Below, in pieces: positions 1-9,299 of a stretch of DNA of 64,000 nucleotides. How positions within the stretch are numbered: the stretch's first letter is position 1; every line of letters begins with the position of its first letter. A model generated the notes under the pieces. That model did no database searches, had not been told where the DNA came from, and saw nothing but the letters and a program-made list of their open reading frames with translations. The DNA lies in NCBI GenBank assembly GCA_938743325.2, contig OW568886.1:62001-126000 (forward strand), written 5' to 3'. A program made the translations under genes and the position numbers. Source of the stretch: Pycnococcus provasolii (taxonomy: Eukaryota > Chlorophyta > Pseudoscourfieldiophyceae > Pseudoscourfieldiales > Pycnococcaceae).

Positions 1-1724
1 TCGTGCATCTCCCATCTCCACGGCGCTGCAGATCCACTCGTACCTAGCACGCTGGCAAGCGTGCGCACCGTCCCTGCGCGCCCGGAAACCACCGCAAGGC
101 CACCTCCCATGCGAAATGATACACACGTAACTGGTGGTCGTCCGTCGGGTGAATGTACCCCGGCAATTGCCGTGGAGCTGGAATCCTGTTGCGGTTGCCA
201 GATGGAAGGCTGCTGAGGTTGCCAAGTGGATGCCGCAGGTGCGGCATTCGGCGGTTGCCAAACCTTAGGTTGTAGCTGCTGCGACTGTTCAGGAGGAGTT
301 GGTTGCCAAACCTGTGGCTGCATTTGCGATTGTTCAGGAAGAGGTTGTTGTTGTTGTTGTTGTTGCTGCTGCTGTTGTTGCTGCTGCTGCTGCTGCTGTG
401 CCGGTGGAGGTTGCCAAACCTGTGCAGGTGGCGGTGCCTCGGCTGGCTGCCAGACCTGTGGCCGCGGCGGCGGCTGGTGCTGTTGTGGTGGCGATGGTTG
501 TGCCGATAGGTGTGGCGATGGGTGTGGCGATGGTTGTGTCTGCTCAGACTGCTGCTGCTGCTGCTGTGGCGGCGGAGGCTGCCAGACCTGTGCAGTTGGC
601 TGCTGAGATACCGCGGGTGGCTGCCAAACCTGTGCAGTTGGCTGCTGCTGTTGTGGCTGCATTTGCTCAGGCTGCTGCTGCTGCTGCTGTTGCTGTACCG
701 GCGGAGGCTGCCATACTTGTGCGGGTGGTGACGTTTCCGCTGGCTGCCAAACATGTGCAGGTGGCTGCTGCTGCTGCTGCTCCTGTGGTGGTGGTGGTGG
801 ATGTGCCTGTTCGGAATGCTGCTGTGCTGGTGGTTGCTGCCACATCTGTGACTGCTGTGAAGTGGATGATTCTGGAGGTTGCCACATTTTGGCAACTGGT
901 GGTGAGTGCGTAGGTGCCGGCGGTGGCGGTGTGAACATGCGCGGCGCCTCTGCGACTGGATTCGAGACAGGTGCCGGCGCGGGTACCTGCGGCTGTTGTG
1001 CCGGAACCGGCCCTGGCAAACCCACGGGCGGAGGAGGAGTTGCCGCCGCCGTCGTCCCGAAGAAGCTCGTCGTTGCCGCGGTGCTCGTTGGCACGAACAG
1101 CGTGTTAGACGACGCGGCGGTCTTTGGCGCCGTAGAGGCAACGGTGGAAACCTTGTACGTCTGCGGCGCGTTGGCGTGATTCTGATCTGCGGGCAACTGT
1201 GGAACGAAAAAACCCGCAGGCACCACCTTCTGCTGACTCTGCACCTGTGGTTGCTGCACAGGTGCTAATGTTGGCGTCGGCTGAGTAGGCACGGCGGGTG
1301 CAGCAGAAGCTGGGGTGGGAAACGCCTGCTGCGCCGCCGAGATCGGCTGCTGCCAAGGTTGCGACGACAGTGGTTGCATGTATGCCTGCGCATGGCTCGT
1401 CGTCGACCCGTCCCCCCAGAAGTTTGCATACGGGTCTTGGGACGCACCGTTTTCCCAGCTTGGGAGCGGCGCAGGGTCAGCGATGTGCGCCATGGCAGCG
1501 GCGGATGGCACAGCCGGTGGCGGCATCGCCGGCAAGGCTGGCAAGGCTGGCATCGTCTGCTCTCCCGTGAAGAAGGAGACGTCTGACGACGCACCTGCGA
1601 ATATGTCCGGCGCGTCTCCGAACGGAATGGCAGCCCTGGGCGAGGCGGCGAACGGAATCGGCGCAGGAGGGACGGCACTGCCCGGATCCACGTCGTCGCC
1701 TGCGTCAGCGTCGTCCGCGGCCAT
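1..1724 (-). CDS. SEC16: SEC16-like COPII coat assembly protein, 5' part (3' end beyond window)
   Basis: The reading frame is open from an ATG at 1724 down to base 1, so about 574 N-terminal residues are present and the C-terminus lies outside the window. The first part is Pro/Ala/Gln-rich and probably disordered. From about residue 270 it holds poly-Gln tracts and some twelve short motifs of the type [VMTI]WQP. It ends in a globular stretch with GRPPVTCVSFRMGGGLAVV, which resembles the start of the conserved central domain of plant and yeast Sec16 (GRPPxxxVxFGFGGKL). Sec16 is an ER exit-site scaffold that recruits Sec13/Sec23 and Sar1 regulators. A long disordered N-terminus before the central domain is normal for the family. 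The Sec16 call is an inference from that one motif plus layout, since the ACE1 region is not in the window. Confidence 0.65.
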   Translation of the reverse strand, partial: MAADDADAGDDVDPGSAVPPAPIPFAASPRAAIPFGDAPDIFAGASSDVSFFTGEQTMPALPALPAMPPPAVPSAAAMAHIADPAPLPSWENGASQDPYANFWGDGSTTSHAQAYMQPLSSQPWQQPISAAQQAFPTPASAAPAVPTQPTPTLAPVQQPQVQSQQKVVPAGFFVPQLPADQNHANAPQTYKVSTVASTAPKTAASSNTLFVPTSTAATTSFFGTTAAATPPPPVGLPGPVPAQQPQVPAPAPVSNPVAEAPRMFTPPPPAPTHSPPVAKMWQPPESSTSQQSQMWQQPPAQQHSEQAHPPPPPQEQQQQQPPAHVWQPAETSPPAQVWQPPPVQQQQQQQQPEQMQPQQQQPTAQVWQPPAVSQQPTAQVWQPPPPQQQQQQSEQTQPSPHPSPHLSAQPSPPQQHQPPPRPQVWQPAEAPPPAQVWQPPPAQQQQQQQQQQQQQQQQQQPLPEQSQMQPQVWQPTPPEQSQQLQPKVWQPPNAAPAASTWQPQQPSIWQPQQDSSSTAIAGVHSPDGRPPVTCVSFRMGGGLAVVSGRAGTVRTLASVLGTSGSAAPWRWEMH

Positions 1725-1802
1725 GGCGAACCACCAACCACCACCGCGCCCGCGGAGAGAAGGAGGAAAAAAATGAACAAAAAAAAACGGAACCAGGAAT
1801 TA

Positions 1803-1812
1803 TTAGGGGTTA
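1803..1812 (-). promoter_or_regulatory. Telo-box-like AACCCCTAA element upstream of SEC16-like gene
   Basis: TTAGGGGTTA (TAACCCCTAA on the gene strand) lies about 80 bp upstream of the SEC16-like start. The same motif sits 20-170 bp upstream of several other starts in this window. A role in transcription is inferred from position only. Confidence 0.4.
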
Positions 1813-1986
1813 GCAGATCACATGTCCATTTGGGGGTTTGGTGAAGTCCGACGGTACCGGTACAAGGACGGGTACGTATGGCGTCCGGAGTTGGATGATG
1901 TGACTGTCACATGCATGTATCCTATCGGCGTTGTATTCGGCATTTTGATTTGATTTCGACACGTCCTTGTTAAGAACGCTATAAGC

Positions 1987-2024
1987 GTGTGTGCGTGTGC
2001 GTGCGTGCGTGCGTGTGTGTGTGT
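1987..2024. repeat. GT/GCGT simple repeat
   Basis: Alternating GT and GCGT dinucleotide tract in the spacer. It could form Z-DNA. Confidence 0.85.
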
Positions 2025-2149
2025 TGCATATTTCTGTCTTTGAATTTGACGATAGGTATTTCTATGTATAAAGGTTCATGTCTTCACGCTTCATCATATG
2101 TGCTTATCCTTTGATTTCATCGTGCCAGTGCTGATACTACATAACGTAC

Positions 2150-2200
2150 GTGCGTGTTGTGTGTGTGTGTGTGTGTGTGTGTCTGTGTGCGTGCGTGCGC
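2150..2200. repeat. GT microsatellite
   Basis: (GT)n tract with a few GTCT and GCGT variants, just downstream of the plastocyanin gene. Confidence 0.85.
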
Positions 2201-2342
2201 ACATGGTGGTTGTGAACTATCACACTCAACAAGAGTTAACTGTTAGGGTTAATTCCGTTTTCACAGACTGGACACTTTTCCCCAGACACGTTCTCGTCCA
2301 GCCGCCGTCTCTAGATGCACCGAGAGAAGAAGAGTTATCACT

Positions 2343-2789
2343 CTACTCGACGACAACCTTGCCCTGCATGCCCGCGCCCTGGTGCGGCTCGCAGTAGTAC
2401 TCGTACGTTCCGGGGGTGTCGAACTTCGTGGAGACGGAGTCGCCGGGGCCGTTGAGGAGGTCCTCGTGGCTGAGCTTGTCGGCGTTGATTCCCGCGGGCA
2501 CGGCATCCTCGTCGAAGACGACGTTGTGCGGGTAGGCGGCGTTGTTCACCCACGTGACGGACTCGCCCTTCTTGATCGTCACGGTGGACGGGACGAACGC
2601 GAGACCTCCTCCGTCAGCTCCGAGCTTGACGGTGGCGGCGTTGGCGCCGAACGCCACCGCGAAGGAGAGCGCCGTGGTGGCCGCCGCCTTCTTGACGTCG
2701 AACGCCGCGCGCGTCACCGTCTGGCGCGTCGTGGTCTTGGACACCGCCTTGCGGGCCGTCATACGCGTGCAGGACTTCGTGGAGAGCAT
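2343..2789 (-). CDS. PETE: Plastocyanin, thylakoid lumen
   Basis: 148-residue precursor of the small blue copper protein that carries electrons from cytochrome b6f to photosystem I. Residues 1-30 are rich in Ser, Thr, Arg and Lys and look like a chloroplast transit peptide. Residues 33-51 form a Lys-Lys plus hydrophobic lumen-targeting segment ending in GANA, so the mature protein of about 97 residues likely begins near Ala52. The type-1 copper ligands are visible: His88 (in YPHNVVFDED), Cys133 and His136 (in YYCEPHQGAGM) and Met141. Mature length and all ligands match plastocyanin. The nuclear location and bipartite presequence identify the host as a green-lineage phototroph. No intron is evident. 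Confidence 0.97.
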   Translation of the reverse strand: MLSTKSCTRMTARKAVSKTTTRQTVTRAAFDVKKAAATTALSFAVAFGANAATVKLGADGGGLAFVPSTVTIKKGESVTWVNNAAYPHNVVFDEDAVPAGINADKLSHEDLLNGPGDSVSTKFDTPGTYEYYCEPHQGAGMQGKVVVE

Positions 2790-4167
2790 CTTTGTATATA
2801 TTTGTTGTTTGTAAGTCTGTTTGTTGGTGTGAAAAAGGGAAAAGGAAAGGAAAGGAAAGGAAAGGGGGGGGGAGAGTGATCACAAGAAACGAAGTGTGAG
2901 TAAACTTTAGAAAAACATTCGTATTTATTTATGGCACCAGGATTCCCTTTCATTCAAAGCAAAGAAAGTGCCTCCTGTAGTGACAGATACAATGGAGAAG
3001 CAAGACAAAGAAGCAAGAAGAGACAAAGAGCATCACCACAGATACACGTCACCCAAATCACCAAATCACTCGTCACCCAACCAACACAACACAGGTCACC
3101 CAACCAAATCACTAATCACCAACACAACCAAGCAACAACCAGCCAACAACCAAGCAAGCACAACAAGCAAGCAACACACAACACACAACACCAACACGAA
3201 GGCAGCCATGACGTACTTGTTTGGAGGGGAAGTTGTGAGGGTATTTTCTTGGGAGAGTTATGCGTGAGGGGGGAGCGGGGCAGCCACGTAGTAGTTTGGG
3301 CGTGTCCCCTTCGTTGAAGCTTTGCCCCCCTGGGCCTTATCTCTTCTTTCTCCGAAGTCCGATCAGGAAATCTCTCCCCACCTGCAGGGGAATCTGGGGG
3401 GATACCCCTTCGGTTGCTTCAAGCCCTTAAGGGTCTTCCTCAAGGGGTATCCCCCACACCTCTGTGATATTGGCCTGGGGGAGGTCCACGTCAGGCCTGG
3501 CTCCGAGTATCTGCTCCGAGTCACCTGTTTCGAACTCCTGTTTCGGGGTTAGACCTGATGATTCGGGGTTACCTACCTTTGCCATGGTCCAGGTCTGGGC
3601 TCTGGGCGCCTGGGCGGGGTAGAAAGTAAGTCCCCCCATGGCCCATGGTGAGACTCCTGACCAGAACTAGCAGAGTTACAAAGAAATTAATTCGATGCCC
3701 CACAGATACTCCCCTTTTGCCCTATTGTCTTGGCGCAAATGAAGAGCCTGGAAGTATAAAACTTCTTTCTCCCGCATGCATGGAGAGTCCATATGCATGC
3801 ACGAAGCTAATCCACACTCGTATGTACTGTACCATCTCCATCGCCCGTAGTAGTCGTACTCGAAAACGGTGTAAACTGCACAGTAAACAGGCGGTTTTGG
3901 GGCCGTTTTTGCCAAAATGCCCCCAAACCGGGGGGGGGTTAGCGGCCACTCACCCCCTGTTAACCGGACCAAACAAACCATGTGGGTGGTCAACTCTTCC
4001 TTTTTCCATACCAAAATTCCCATCCCAAGCCAATCACAGGGAACCCTGTTAAATGTGGGACCCGTCAGATATCCGACATTGGTTGATGAGATATTTATTT
4101 TTCCCATTTAGTTTTCGGCGCATTATTCCCCTCCCTCTCGCATTCCGCACTCCTCCATGGCCGAATC
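2790..4167. other. Long repeat-rich spacer upstream of plastocyanin and TBC genes
   Basis: 1.4 kb divergent spacer. It holds an AAAGG-type repeat near 2838-2866, an ACCAAC/CAACAA-rich purine-pyrimidine skewed stretch at about 3000-3210, and a hairpin-forming inverted repeat at 3397-3455. Several short frames are open but all are low complexity and resemble no protein. I see no gene. Confidence 0.5.
3397..3455. repeat. Nested inverted repeat (hairpin)
   Basis: GGGGGATACCCCTT at 3397-3410 is the exact reverse complement of 3442-3455. The loop itself contains the 10-bp palindrome CCCTTAAGGG at about 3424-3433. It could be a cruciform, a regulatory palindrome or the core of a small non-autonomous element. 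Nothing in the sequence decides which. Confidence 0.75.
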
Positions 4168-5958
4168 ATGTCTCCCATGGAGGCAGCACCTTCTTTGACA
4201 TGCACATGCACGTCTCCTCCTCCTCCCCTGGAAGGAATCATTCATGGTCCCCTAGGATTAACCGGTTTCATGCCTGTCAATCCTTCTCTCTGGGAGCATT
4301 CCCATCATCACAATCATCTCGCCTCTTCGTTATGTTCGTTGTTGGAACATGGCCTGGGATGGAGGCGGTGTGATGTCCCAGGCTCTTCACCTGAACTGCA
4401 AGACGCGACTTCATCCTCTGCTTCCGCTTCCGCTTCGTTGGAACCTTCTTCACTTCCAGCTATAGGTAGGCCCGTCGTCGTCGTCGCTTTGAAGGTTCTT
4501 AACAACTCCTCTTCTTCTGTCTACGTGAAAGTTCAAATGCAAGTCGTCGTGGAGCCTTCCAGCCTTCGTACTACAGAGAACAACTCGCAACCACCACCAC
4601 CACAGCAGCAGCCACAGCAGCAACAGCAGCAGTTCTTCTGCAGTTCCATGGCAGAATATGACGGAAACCCTCATAACCCACGTGCTCTGCTCAAATCAAA
4701 AAAACAAGCCACGTACCGCTCAAGCCTAGTCCTGCGATACCAAACCAAGCTCAACCGGGACGCGGCGAGGCACTTCATGCGCGTCTCTCAACGCAACTTG
4801 AGAGAACGGCGCATGGAACTCGCAGGACGCGTGTGGGCAAGACTCCTCTTCGCACGCCCGTTCAGAGAACTCGCGGCTGACGCAACAGTACGCGCACTGT
4901 GGAGGAAGGGCTTGCCTCCCGCGGCACGTGGGGCTGTCTGGCCGCTAGCGGTAGGTAACACGCTCAACATCACAGGCACGCTCTACGAGGTCGTCAAACA
5001 AAGAGCTTGGGAGGTTCTGCAAGAGCACGGCACGCCGCTGCCAGCCTCCGCGACAAGTCCCAGAGACGTGCGATCGGTATCCGCGGTATCGTGCCCGAGC
5101 CCTGGCGACACCGCCAGAGATGCCGCTGCAGCCGTCGCCGCCGTCGCCGCCGCCACCACCGCTGCCTCCGATGGTGCGGACGAGTACCGCTCGCCACCTC
5201 CACAAACGACGCCACCGCCGTCGCCGTCGCCGTCGCCGTCGCAAGGATGGCTTCGTGGCAGAGAGTCTTCCATCAAGCTGCTTCTGATTGATGCGCCACG
5301 TACGCACCTTGGACCTGGCCGTTCGCTGTTCGCAGTCGGCGCGCCTCTTCACGAGTCACTGCTGAGCGTGCTCGGTGCGTACGCTTTCTACCGCCCCGAT
5401 GTTGGATACGTGCAGGGCATGAGCTACCTCGCCGGCATGCTTCTTTTGTACTGCCGCGACGAAGCGACGGCATTCCTTTGCCTCGCAAACTTGTTGAATC
5501 GTGCGCCATATCCAGCACTGCTTCGTATGGAGTCAAGCTTGCTCAGCCGCAAGCTCGAGCTGTTCGAGCGTGCTCTGAACGAACAGCTTCCAGCTCTTGC
5601 CTCACACCTGAGCGAGCTCGGATGCGCGCCAGACCTGTACTTGATTGAATGGCTGTTTACACTGTTTGCCAAGAGCCACAATCTCGAGGTGGCTGGACGC
5701 GTGTGGGACTGCTTCCTTCTCGAGGGCGAGTCGTTTCTGCTGCGAACTGCCATCGCCACGCTTCGCCTGCTGAGCGACGAAATTTTGGCGTGTGGCGAGC
5801 TTGGTGCCGTCCTTCGCATCCTAAAGCGAAGCACTCGTGCCCTATCCGAGCAGGAGCTCTTTGACATGGTGCAGGCAACTCCGATTAGTCAGAGTGTTGC
5901 TAAGATGGCAGAGCTAGCGAGTGTCGAGTACTTCACACCGCGCGTCGTGGGAACCTAA
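4168..5958 (+). CDS. TBC-domain Rab GTPase-activating protein (TBC1D12/14-like)
   Basis: 596 residues if the first ATG is used. An ATG at 4648 (residue 161) would leave a 436-residue protein, and it follows a His/Ser/poly-Gln-rich leader that looks poorly conserved, so the start is uncertain. The TBC domain spans about residues 245-575 and accelerates GTP hydrolysis by Rab proteins through a dual finger. The arginine finger is Arg378 in LLLIDAPRT (IxxDxxR motif) and the glutamine finger is Gln416 in DVGYVQGMSYLAGM. The run SVLGAYAFYRPDVGYVQGMS is typical of the TBC1D12/TBC1D14 branch. A poly-Ala/Pro insert of about 80 residues (about 290-370) splits the domain. Its 3' flank carries a repeat shared with RAD50. 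Confidence 0.9.
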   Translation: MSPMEAAPSLTCTCTSPPPPLEGIIHGPLGLTGFMPVNPSLWEHSHHHNHLASSLCSLLEHGLGWRRCDVPGSSPELQDATSSSASASASLEPSSLPAIGRPVVVVALKVLNNSSSSVYVKVQMQVVVEPSSLRTTENNSQPPPPQQQPQQQQQQFFCSSMAEYDGNPHNPRALLKSKKQATYRSSLVLRYQTKLNRDAARHFMRVSQRNLRERRMELAGRVWARLLFARPFRELAADATVRALWRKGLPPAARGAVWPLAVGNTLNITGTLYEVVKQRAWEVLQEHGTPLPASATSPRDVRSVSAVSCPSPGDTARDAAAAVAAVAAATTAASDGADEYRSPPPQTTPPPSPSPSPSQGWLRGRESSIKLLLIDAPRTHLGPGRSLFAVGAPLHESLLSVLGAYAFYRPDVGYVQGMSYLAGMLLLYCRDEATAFLCLANLLNRAPYPALLRMESSLLSRKLELFERALNEQLPALASHLSELGCAPDLYLIEWLFTLFAKSHNLEVAGRVWDCFLLEGESFLLRTAIATLRLLSDEILACGELGAVLRILKRSTRALSEQELFDMVQATPISQSVAKMAELASVEYFTPRVVGT

Positions 5959-6041
5959 GATTGCTCACTCAGTAACGGAATGTACTTTACTTTGTTTAAC
6001 GGGCCTGCCGTCGTCCATTCACACCAAACTCAGCCCATTCG
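5956..6041 (+). repeat. Dispersed 3'-flank element, copy 1
   Basis: Starts at the stop codon of the TBC gene and resembles 15271-15348 after RAD50. Shared blocks include AGATTGCTCA(C/T)TCAGTAA, AACGGG, CCATTCACACCA and TCAGCCCATTCG. It may be a small mobile or retroposed element, or a shared 3'-end processing signal. Confidence 0.6.
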
Positions 6042-6194
6042 AAGCACCGCGTGGCGCCTGCTGATGCACGATTGTTGGATGCTATCATCTATACCATGCT
6101 TGCATGTACCCTTAAACTTAGTTAACACCGACAAAAATCTTTTGCGAAAAGGATGAGTTACCTGCGCTCTTTTTATCAACCTCCTTTCAGTACT

Positions 6195-8450
6195 TCAGTA
6201 ATTTGACCCGCCGCGCTTTCGTCTCATCTCCGCCTCCGCCTCTAGCGCCTTAAGCGTCCGTCGCCGCTTCTCGAGATCTTCCTCGTATCGATCCATGAAC
6301 TCGTCCGCGTTGAATTTCCTGCTATTTGCCGCCGCCGCGGCATCATCGTCGAGGAAGGGCTGCATGATCTTCATCTCGCGCATGCGAAGATCCTCGGCTG
6401 TGTGCGCGAGGAATGCCTGGCTGCGAATGGCACGGTACGTCAGGAATGCGACGTGTTGATTCTTTTGCTGCAACGTCATCGGTTTCTTCGCGGAAGCCTG
6501 CTTCTGGTCACCGCCGAGCACGTTCTCCTCGCCATCCTTCTCGTCCGCAGGTGGCGCAGCCGTGATGCGCATAGCCTCATCTCTCCTAAGAGATGCGAGA
6601 AGCTCCACCGCCTCGTCAATCGCCTGAGCACGCTCCTCAGCCTCCTCGGCGTCGAGAGAAGATAATGCCGGCGGTGCTAACGACTCCGCGGATGCCGTCG
6701 TGGCAGCATCAACCTCCGCCGACAGCCCACCCTCCGCCGAAGGTCCGGCTGGTGCAGACGCCGCCATCGCGGACATGGAAGGTGCACCCGCAGCATACAC
6801 CTCGGCGAGCGCATCGCGTCCGTAGTCCGCAGGAAGCTCCGCGTCACGCGCGCGCGCATCTCGCACGTCGTTTGCGCGCTCCAAGAGCGCCTCGATGTGC
6901 TGCGACAGCTGCGGCGACGACAACGCGGGTCCGTCGGGGCCGCTCTTTCCGCCGAGGCCAATCTTTTTGAAGTACTTGCGCGCCTCCTTCTCGTCCGCCT
7001 TGATTTTCGCCTCACGCGTGTGACCAGCCACCTCCTGCGCCTTGAGGCTACGCACGAGCTCCTTCCTTCGCTGCGCACGTCCATTTTCGTACGCGTAGTA
7101 GCTCGCAATGAACTCCTTCGTCATGAGGTATCCTGCCAGTGCGTCGCGCTTCTTTGGCGCAGACTTGAGCTTCGACACCTTCTCCACCTGTTCACGCTTC
7201 AGACCGCACTGCTCCGTCTTGCGATCGTCAAGCAGAAAGTTGTCAAGGCTCTGCCCCAGCACCTCGTCGCTGACGTCGTTTGAAGGCGGCAGGCTGTACC
7301 CGCAAAGTCGATTCAGTTCCGTGCGCAAGTAGTCGAGCGCCTTGTTCGTCTTCTTCTTCACGGTATCCGCGCCGCCAGCCTCGAACATGGCGTACCGTTT
7401 CTTGAGCTCCTTGAGCTTCGTCTCGCGGCGTCCGAGGTCCGCCTTGAGTCGCGACAGGAAGTCGCTCCCAGTAGCCATCTCCCCAAGCCTCTCGGCGAGG
7501 ATGGCACGCGACGCCTTGCTGATTTTTGGCTTGAAGGTCATCACGGACGGGTCCGTTCGAAGGATTGGCGCGTCGCGCTCCATGGCGTAGTCCCTGTCAC
7601 CCGTCGCGCGCCACGGCACGCTTGCCGAGCTCTTGTCAAATTTCAGCTCGCGCCTCTTACGCGACTTCATGTGCGAGCGCAGTTCCGTGACGTGCCCCCG
7701 AATACGCTTCGCCTCCTCCTCGTGCAGCTTCGCGGAACGCAAGATGTCCTTCGCCTGCGCTCTGAGCTGCGCAGCTTTGACGAGTTCGTCCGTCACCTTC
7801 GCCTCGAGCCTGACGATTCGGTTCTCGCGTTCCTCGTCGGTGATGAGGTGGTCAGGAACGCGCGCGGACGGCTGCGCGGCTGCCGTTGCGTCCGCGGCGG
7901 CGTTCTTGTTCGTCGTTGCGACGGGCGCGGACGCCCTCAGCGCCGCAGCGTTTTGCTTGAGTTCCGCGACGCAGCCGAGTATGCACTCTCTGTGTCCGAG
8001 CGAGTCGATTCCGAGGTCCGCCTTGAGGTTCGCGTCCGTGAGTTTTAGCAGAAGTTTTCCGTCGACGACGTGGTGCGCGAATCTCTTTCTGTGCTGCGGC
8101 AGACCAATGTCTTCGACCCATATGCACACTTCGTGTACGTCCCACTGGTGCACCGGTTTCTTCTTCAACGACGCGAGTTGCTTGAGCCGCGTGCGGTCCA
8201 CGGACGTCATGTACGGCCGCGTGGGTGCCTGCAAGCCCACGGACGCACGCAGAGATGCGCTAGAGAGGCTCTGAGAGGCCGAAGTAGGCCTCTCAGAGGC
8301 CTCTCTGTTTCCCTGAGCGTGAGTGGTAGTAGCAGACGCAGGACGAGCAGACGCAGGTCGGGCCGGCGAACGCGAGCGCGTTAAGGACGGCTCGTATCCG
8401 AACGACGCTGACGCTCCTGGAGCCTGGAGTGAAGTGGACGACGGCGCCAT
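6195..8450 (-). CDS. SAM-domain coiled-coil protein
   Basis: 751 residues. After a Ser/Arg/Pro-rich N-terminus, residues 101-166 form a sterile alpha motif (WDVHEVCIWVEDIGLPQHRKRF ... DLGIDSLGHRECILGCVAEL), a helical protein- or RNA-binding module. Residues about 200-275 and 330-380 are coiled coil, followed by an Ala-rich middle and a charged C-terminal helix. Similar SAM plus coiled-coil proteins occur among ciliary and scaffold proteins, and dynein-related genes are nearby, but I do not recognise a specific orthologue. The start ATG lies just downstream of a plausible 5' leader. No catalytic motif is seen. Confidence 0.8.
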   Translation of the reverse strand: MAPSSTSLQAPGASASFGYEPSLTRSRSPARPASARPASATTTHAQGNREASERPTSASQSLSSASLRASVGLQAPTRPYMTSVDRTRLKQLASLKKKPVHQWDVHEVCIWVEDIGLPQHRKRFAHHVVDGKLLLKLTDANLKADLGIDSLGHRECILGCVAELKQNAAALRASAPVATTNKNAAADATAAAQPSARVPDHLITDEERENRIVRLEAKVTDELVKAAQLRAQAKDILRSAKLHEEEAKRIRGHVTELRSHMKSRKRRELKFDKSSASVPWRATGDRDYAMERDAPILRTDPSVMTFKPKISKASRAILAERLGEMATGSDFLSRLKADLGRRETKLKELKKRYAMFEAGGADTVKKKTNKALDYLRTELNRLCGYSLPPSNDVSDEVLGQSLDNFLLDDRKTEQCGLKREQVEKVSKLKSAPKKRDALAGYLMTKEFIASYYAYENGRAQRRKELVRSLKAQEVAGHTREAKIKADEKEARKYFKKIGLGGKSGPDGPALSSPQLSQHIEALLERANDVRDARARDAELPADYGRDALAEVYAAGAPSMSAMAASAPAGPSAEGGLSAEVDAATTASAESLAPPALSSLDAEEAEERAQAIDEAVELLASLRRDEAMRITAAPPADEKDGEENVLGGDQKQASAKKPMTLQQKNQHVAFLTYRAIRSQAFLAHTAEDLRMREMKIMQPFLDDDAAAAANSRKFNADEFMDRYEEDLEKRRRTLKALEAEAEMRRKRGGSNY

Positions 8451-9299
8451 GGAGACACCGCTTTTCGAAGAATGGCGAGAGGCCGTGTGGAAATTTCAGG
8501 AACCCTTTGAGAGCATTGGAGGGGTTGCTTTGACCACGAACCACATGGTCATCATGGAGAGGTGTCATCATCATCGAGTTGGTCAAACAGGACTTGTAAT
8601 TGGTCAAAGGGATCCGATCCCAATGAGCATGCTTGCCCAATGGCAGAATGGTAAAATCAATTCATGCAAGTCAAGTTCCATGCATGCAAGACAAAACAAC
8701 AAGTAGATCTTGGCACGGCACCGCAACTACTTCGTACTTCGTAGTTAGCAAGACCTGTATGTGTGCAAGGCATTCGTTGTATTGTGTTGCATGGGCTTGA
8801 TTGAATCAGTGGAATGCTCGGTCTCCAAGGTAAGAACTATGAATAACTCCAAGGCGTTGACGAGTAGGATCAGCAAGTGACCGTTGGCACGTGGAGGGCA
8901 CTCTCGGACGTTGTGGGCCCCCTCCAGTGGAGTTCGTCTTGTCACGTCACGGACTAGCGTAGCCGCCGTAGCGTAGCGTAAGCACTACTTAGCGTATTTT
9001 TAGGGAGAGAAGATGGATTTACACTGGAGTCCATGGTTGTCTTGTCCCTTGTCTTCGAAGCACTTGGCCTGGCTCGCTGCGGCTTGTACAGTACTTGTAG
9101 ATAAATAAGCCACTTGGCAGTTAGTTCTCATGCTGGGAATGAACTTGTTGTTACCTTGAATCGTGTGACAAATCCACAACAAACACATGGATTGGTGGTG
9201 TGGGCATTTATATGTATGTAGCGGGCACGGTGATTGGAGCGTGCGTCTGGGAACGAACGGCTTATGCAGTCAGTTCAGTTTGACTTTTACTTTTTCCAG
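8451..9299. other. Spacer upstream of the SAM-domain gene
   Basis: 850 bp between the start of the SAM-domain gene and the end of the kinase-like gene, both on the minus strand. It contains short CGTAG/GCGTA direct repeats near 8957-8997 and several ATGCA palindromes. No gene seen. Confidence 0.5.

Larger units (their letters stand above)
1725..2342. other. Spacer between SEC16-like and plastocyanin genes
   Basis: This stretch holds the SEC16-like 5' flank and the plastocyanin 3' flank. It contains a TTAGGGGTTA box at 1803-1812 and two GT/GCGT simple repeats. I see no credible gene here. Confidence 0.6.

Noticed and set aside
226-606. Cys-rich plus-strand frame
   Set aside because: It is the antisense of the CAG/CAA Gln tracts of the SEC16-like gene.
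2931-3317. Gln/His/Asn-rich frames in the plastocyanin-TBC spacer
   Set aside because: Low-complexity product of ACCAAC/CAACAA repeats, with no protein-like pattern.
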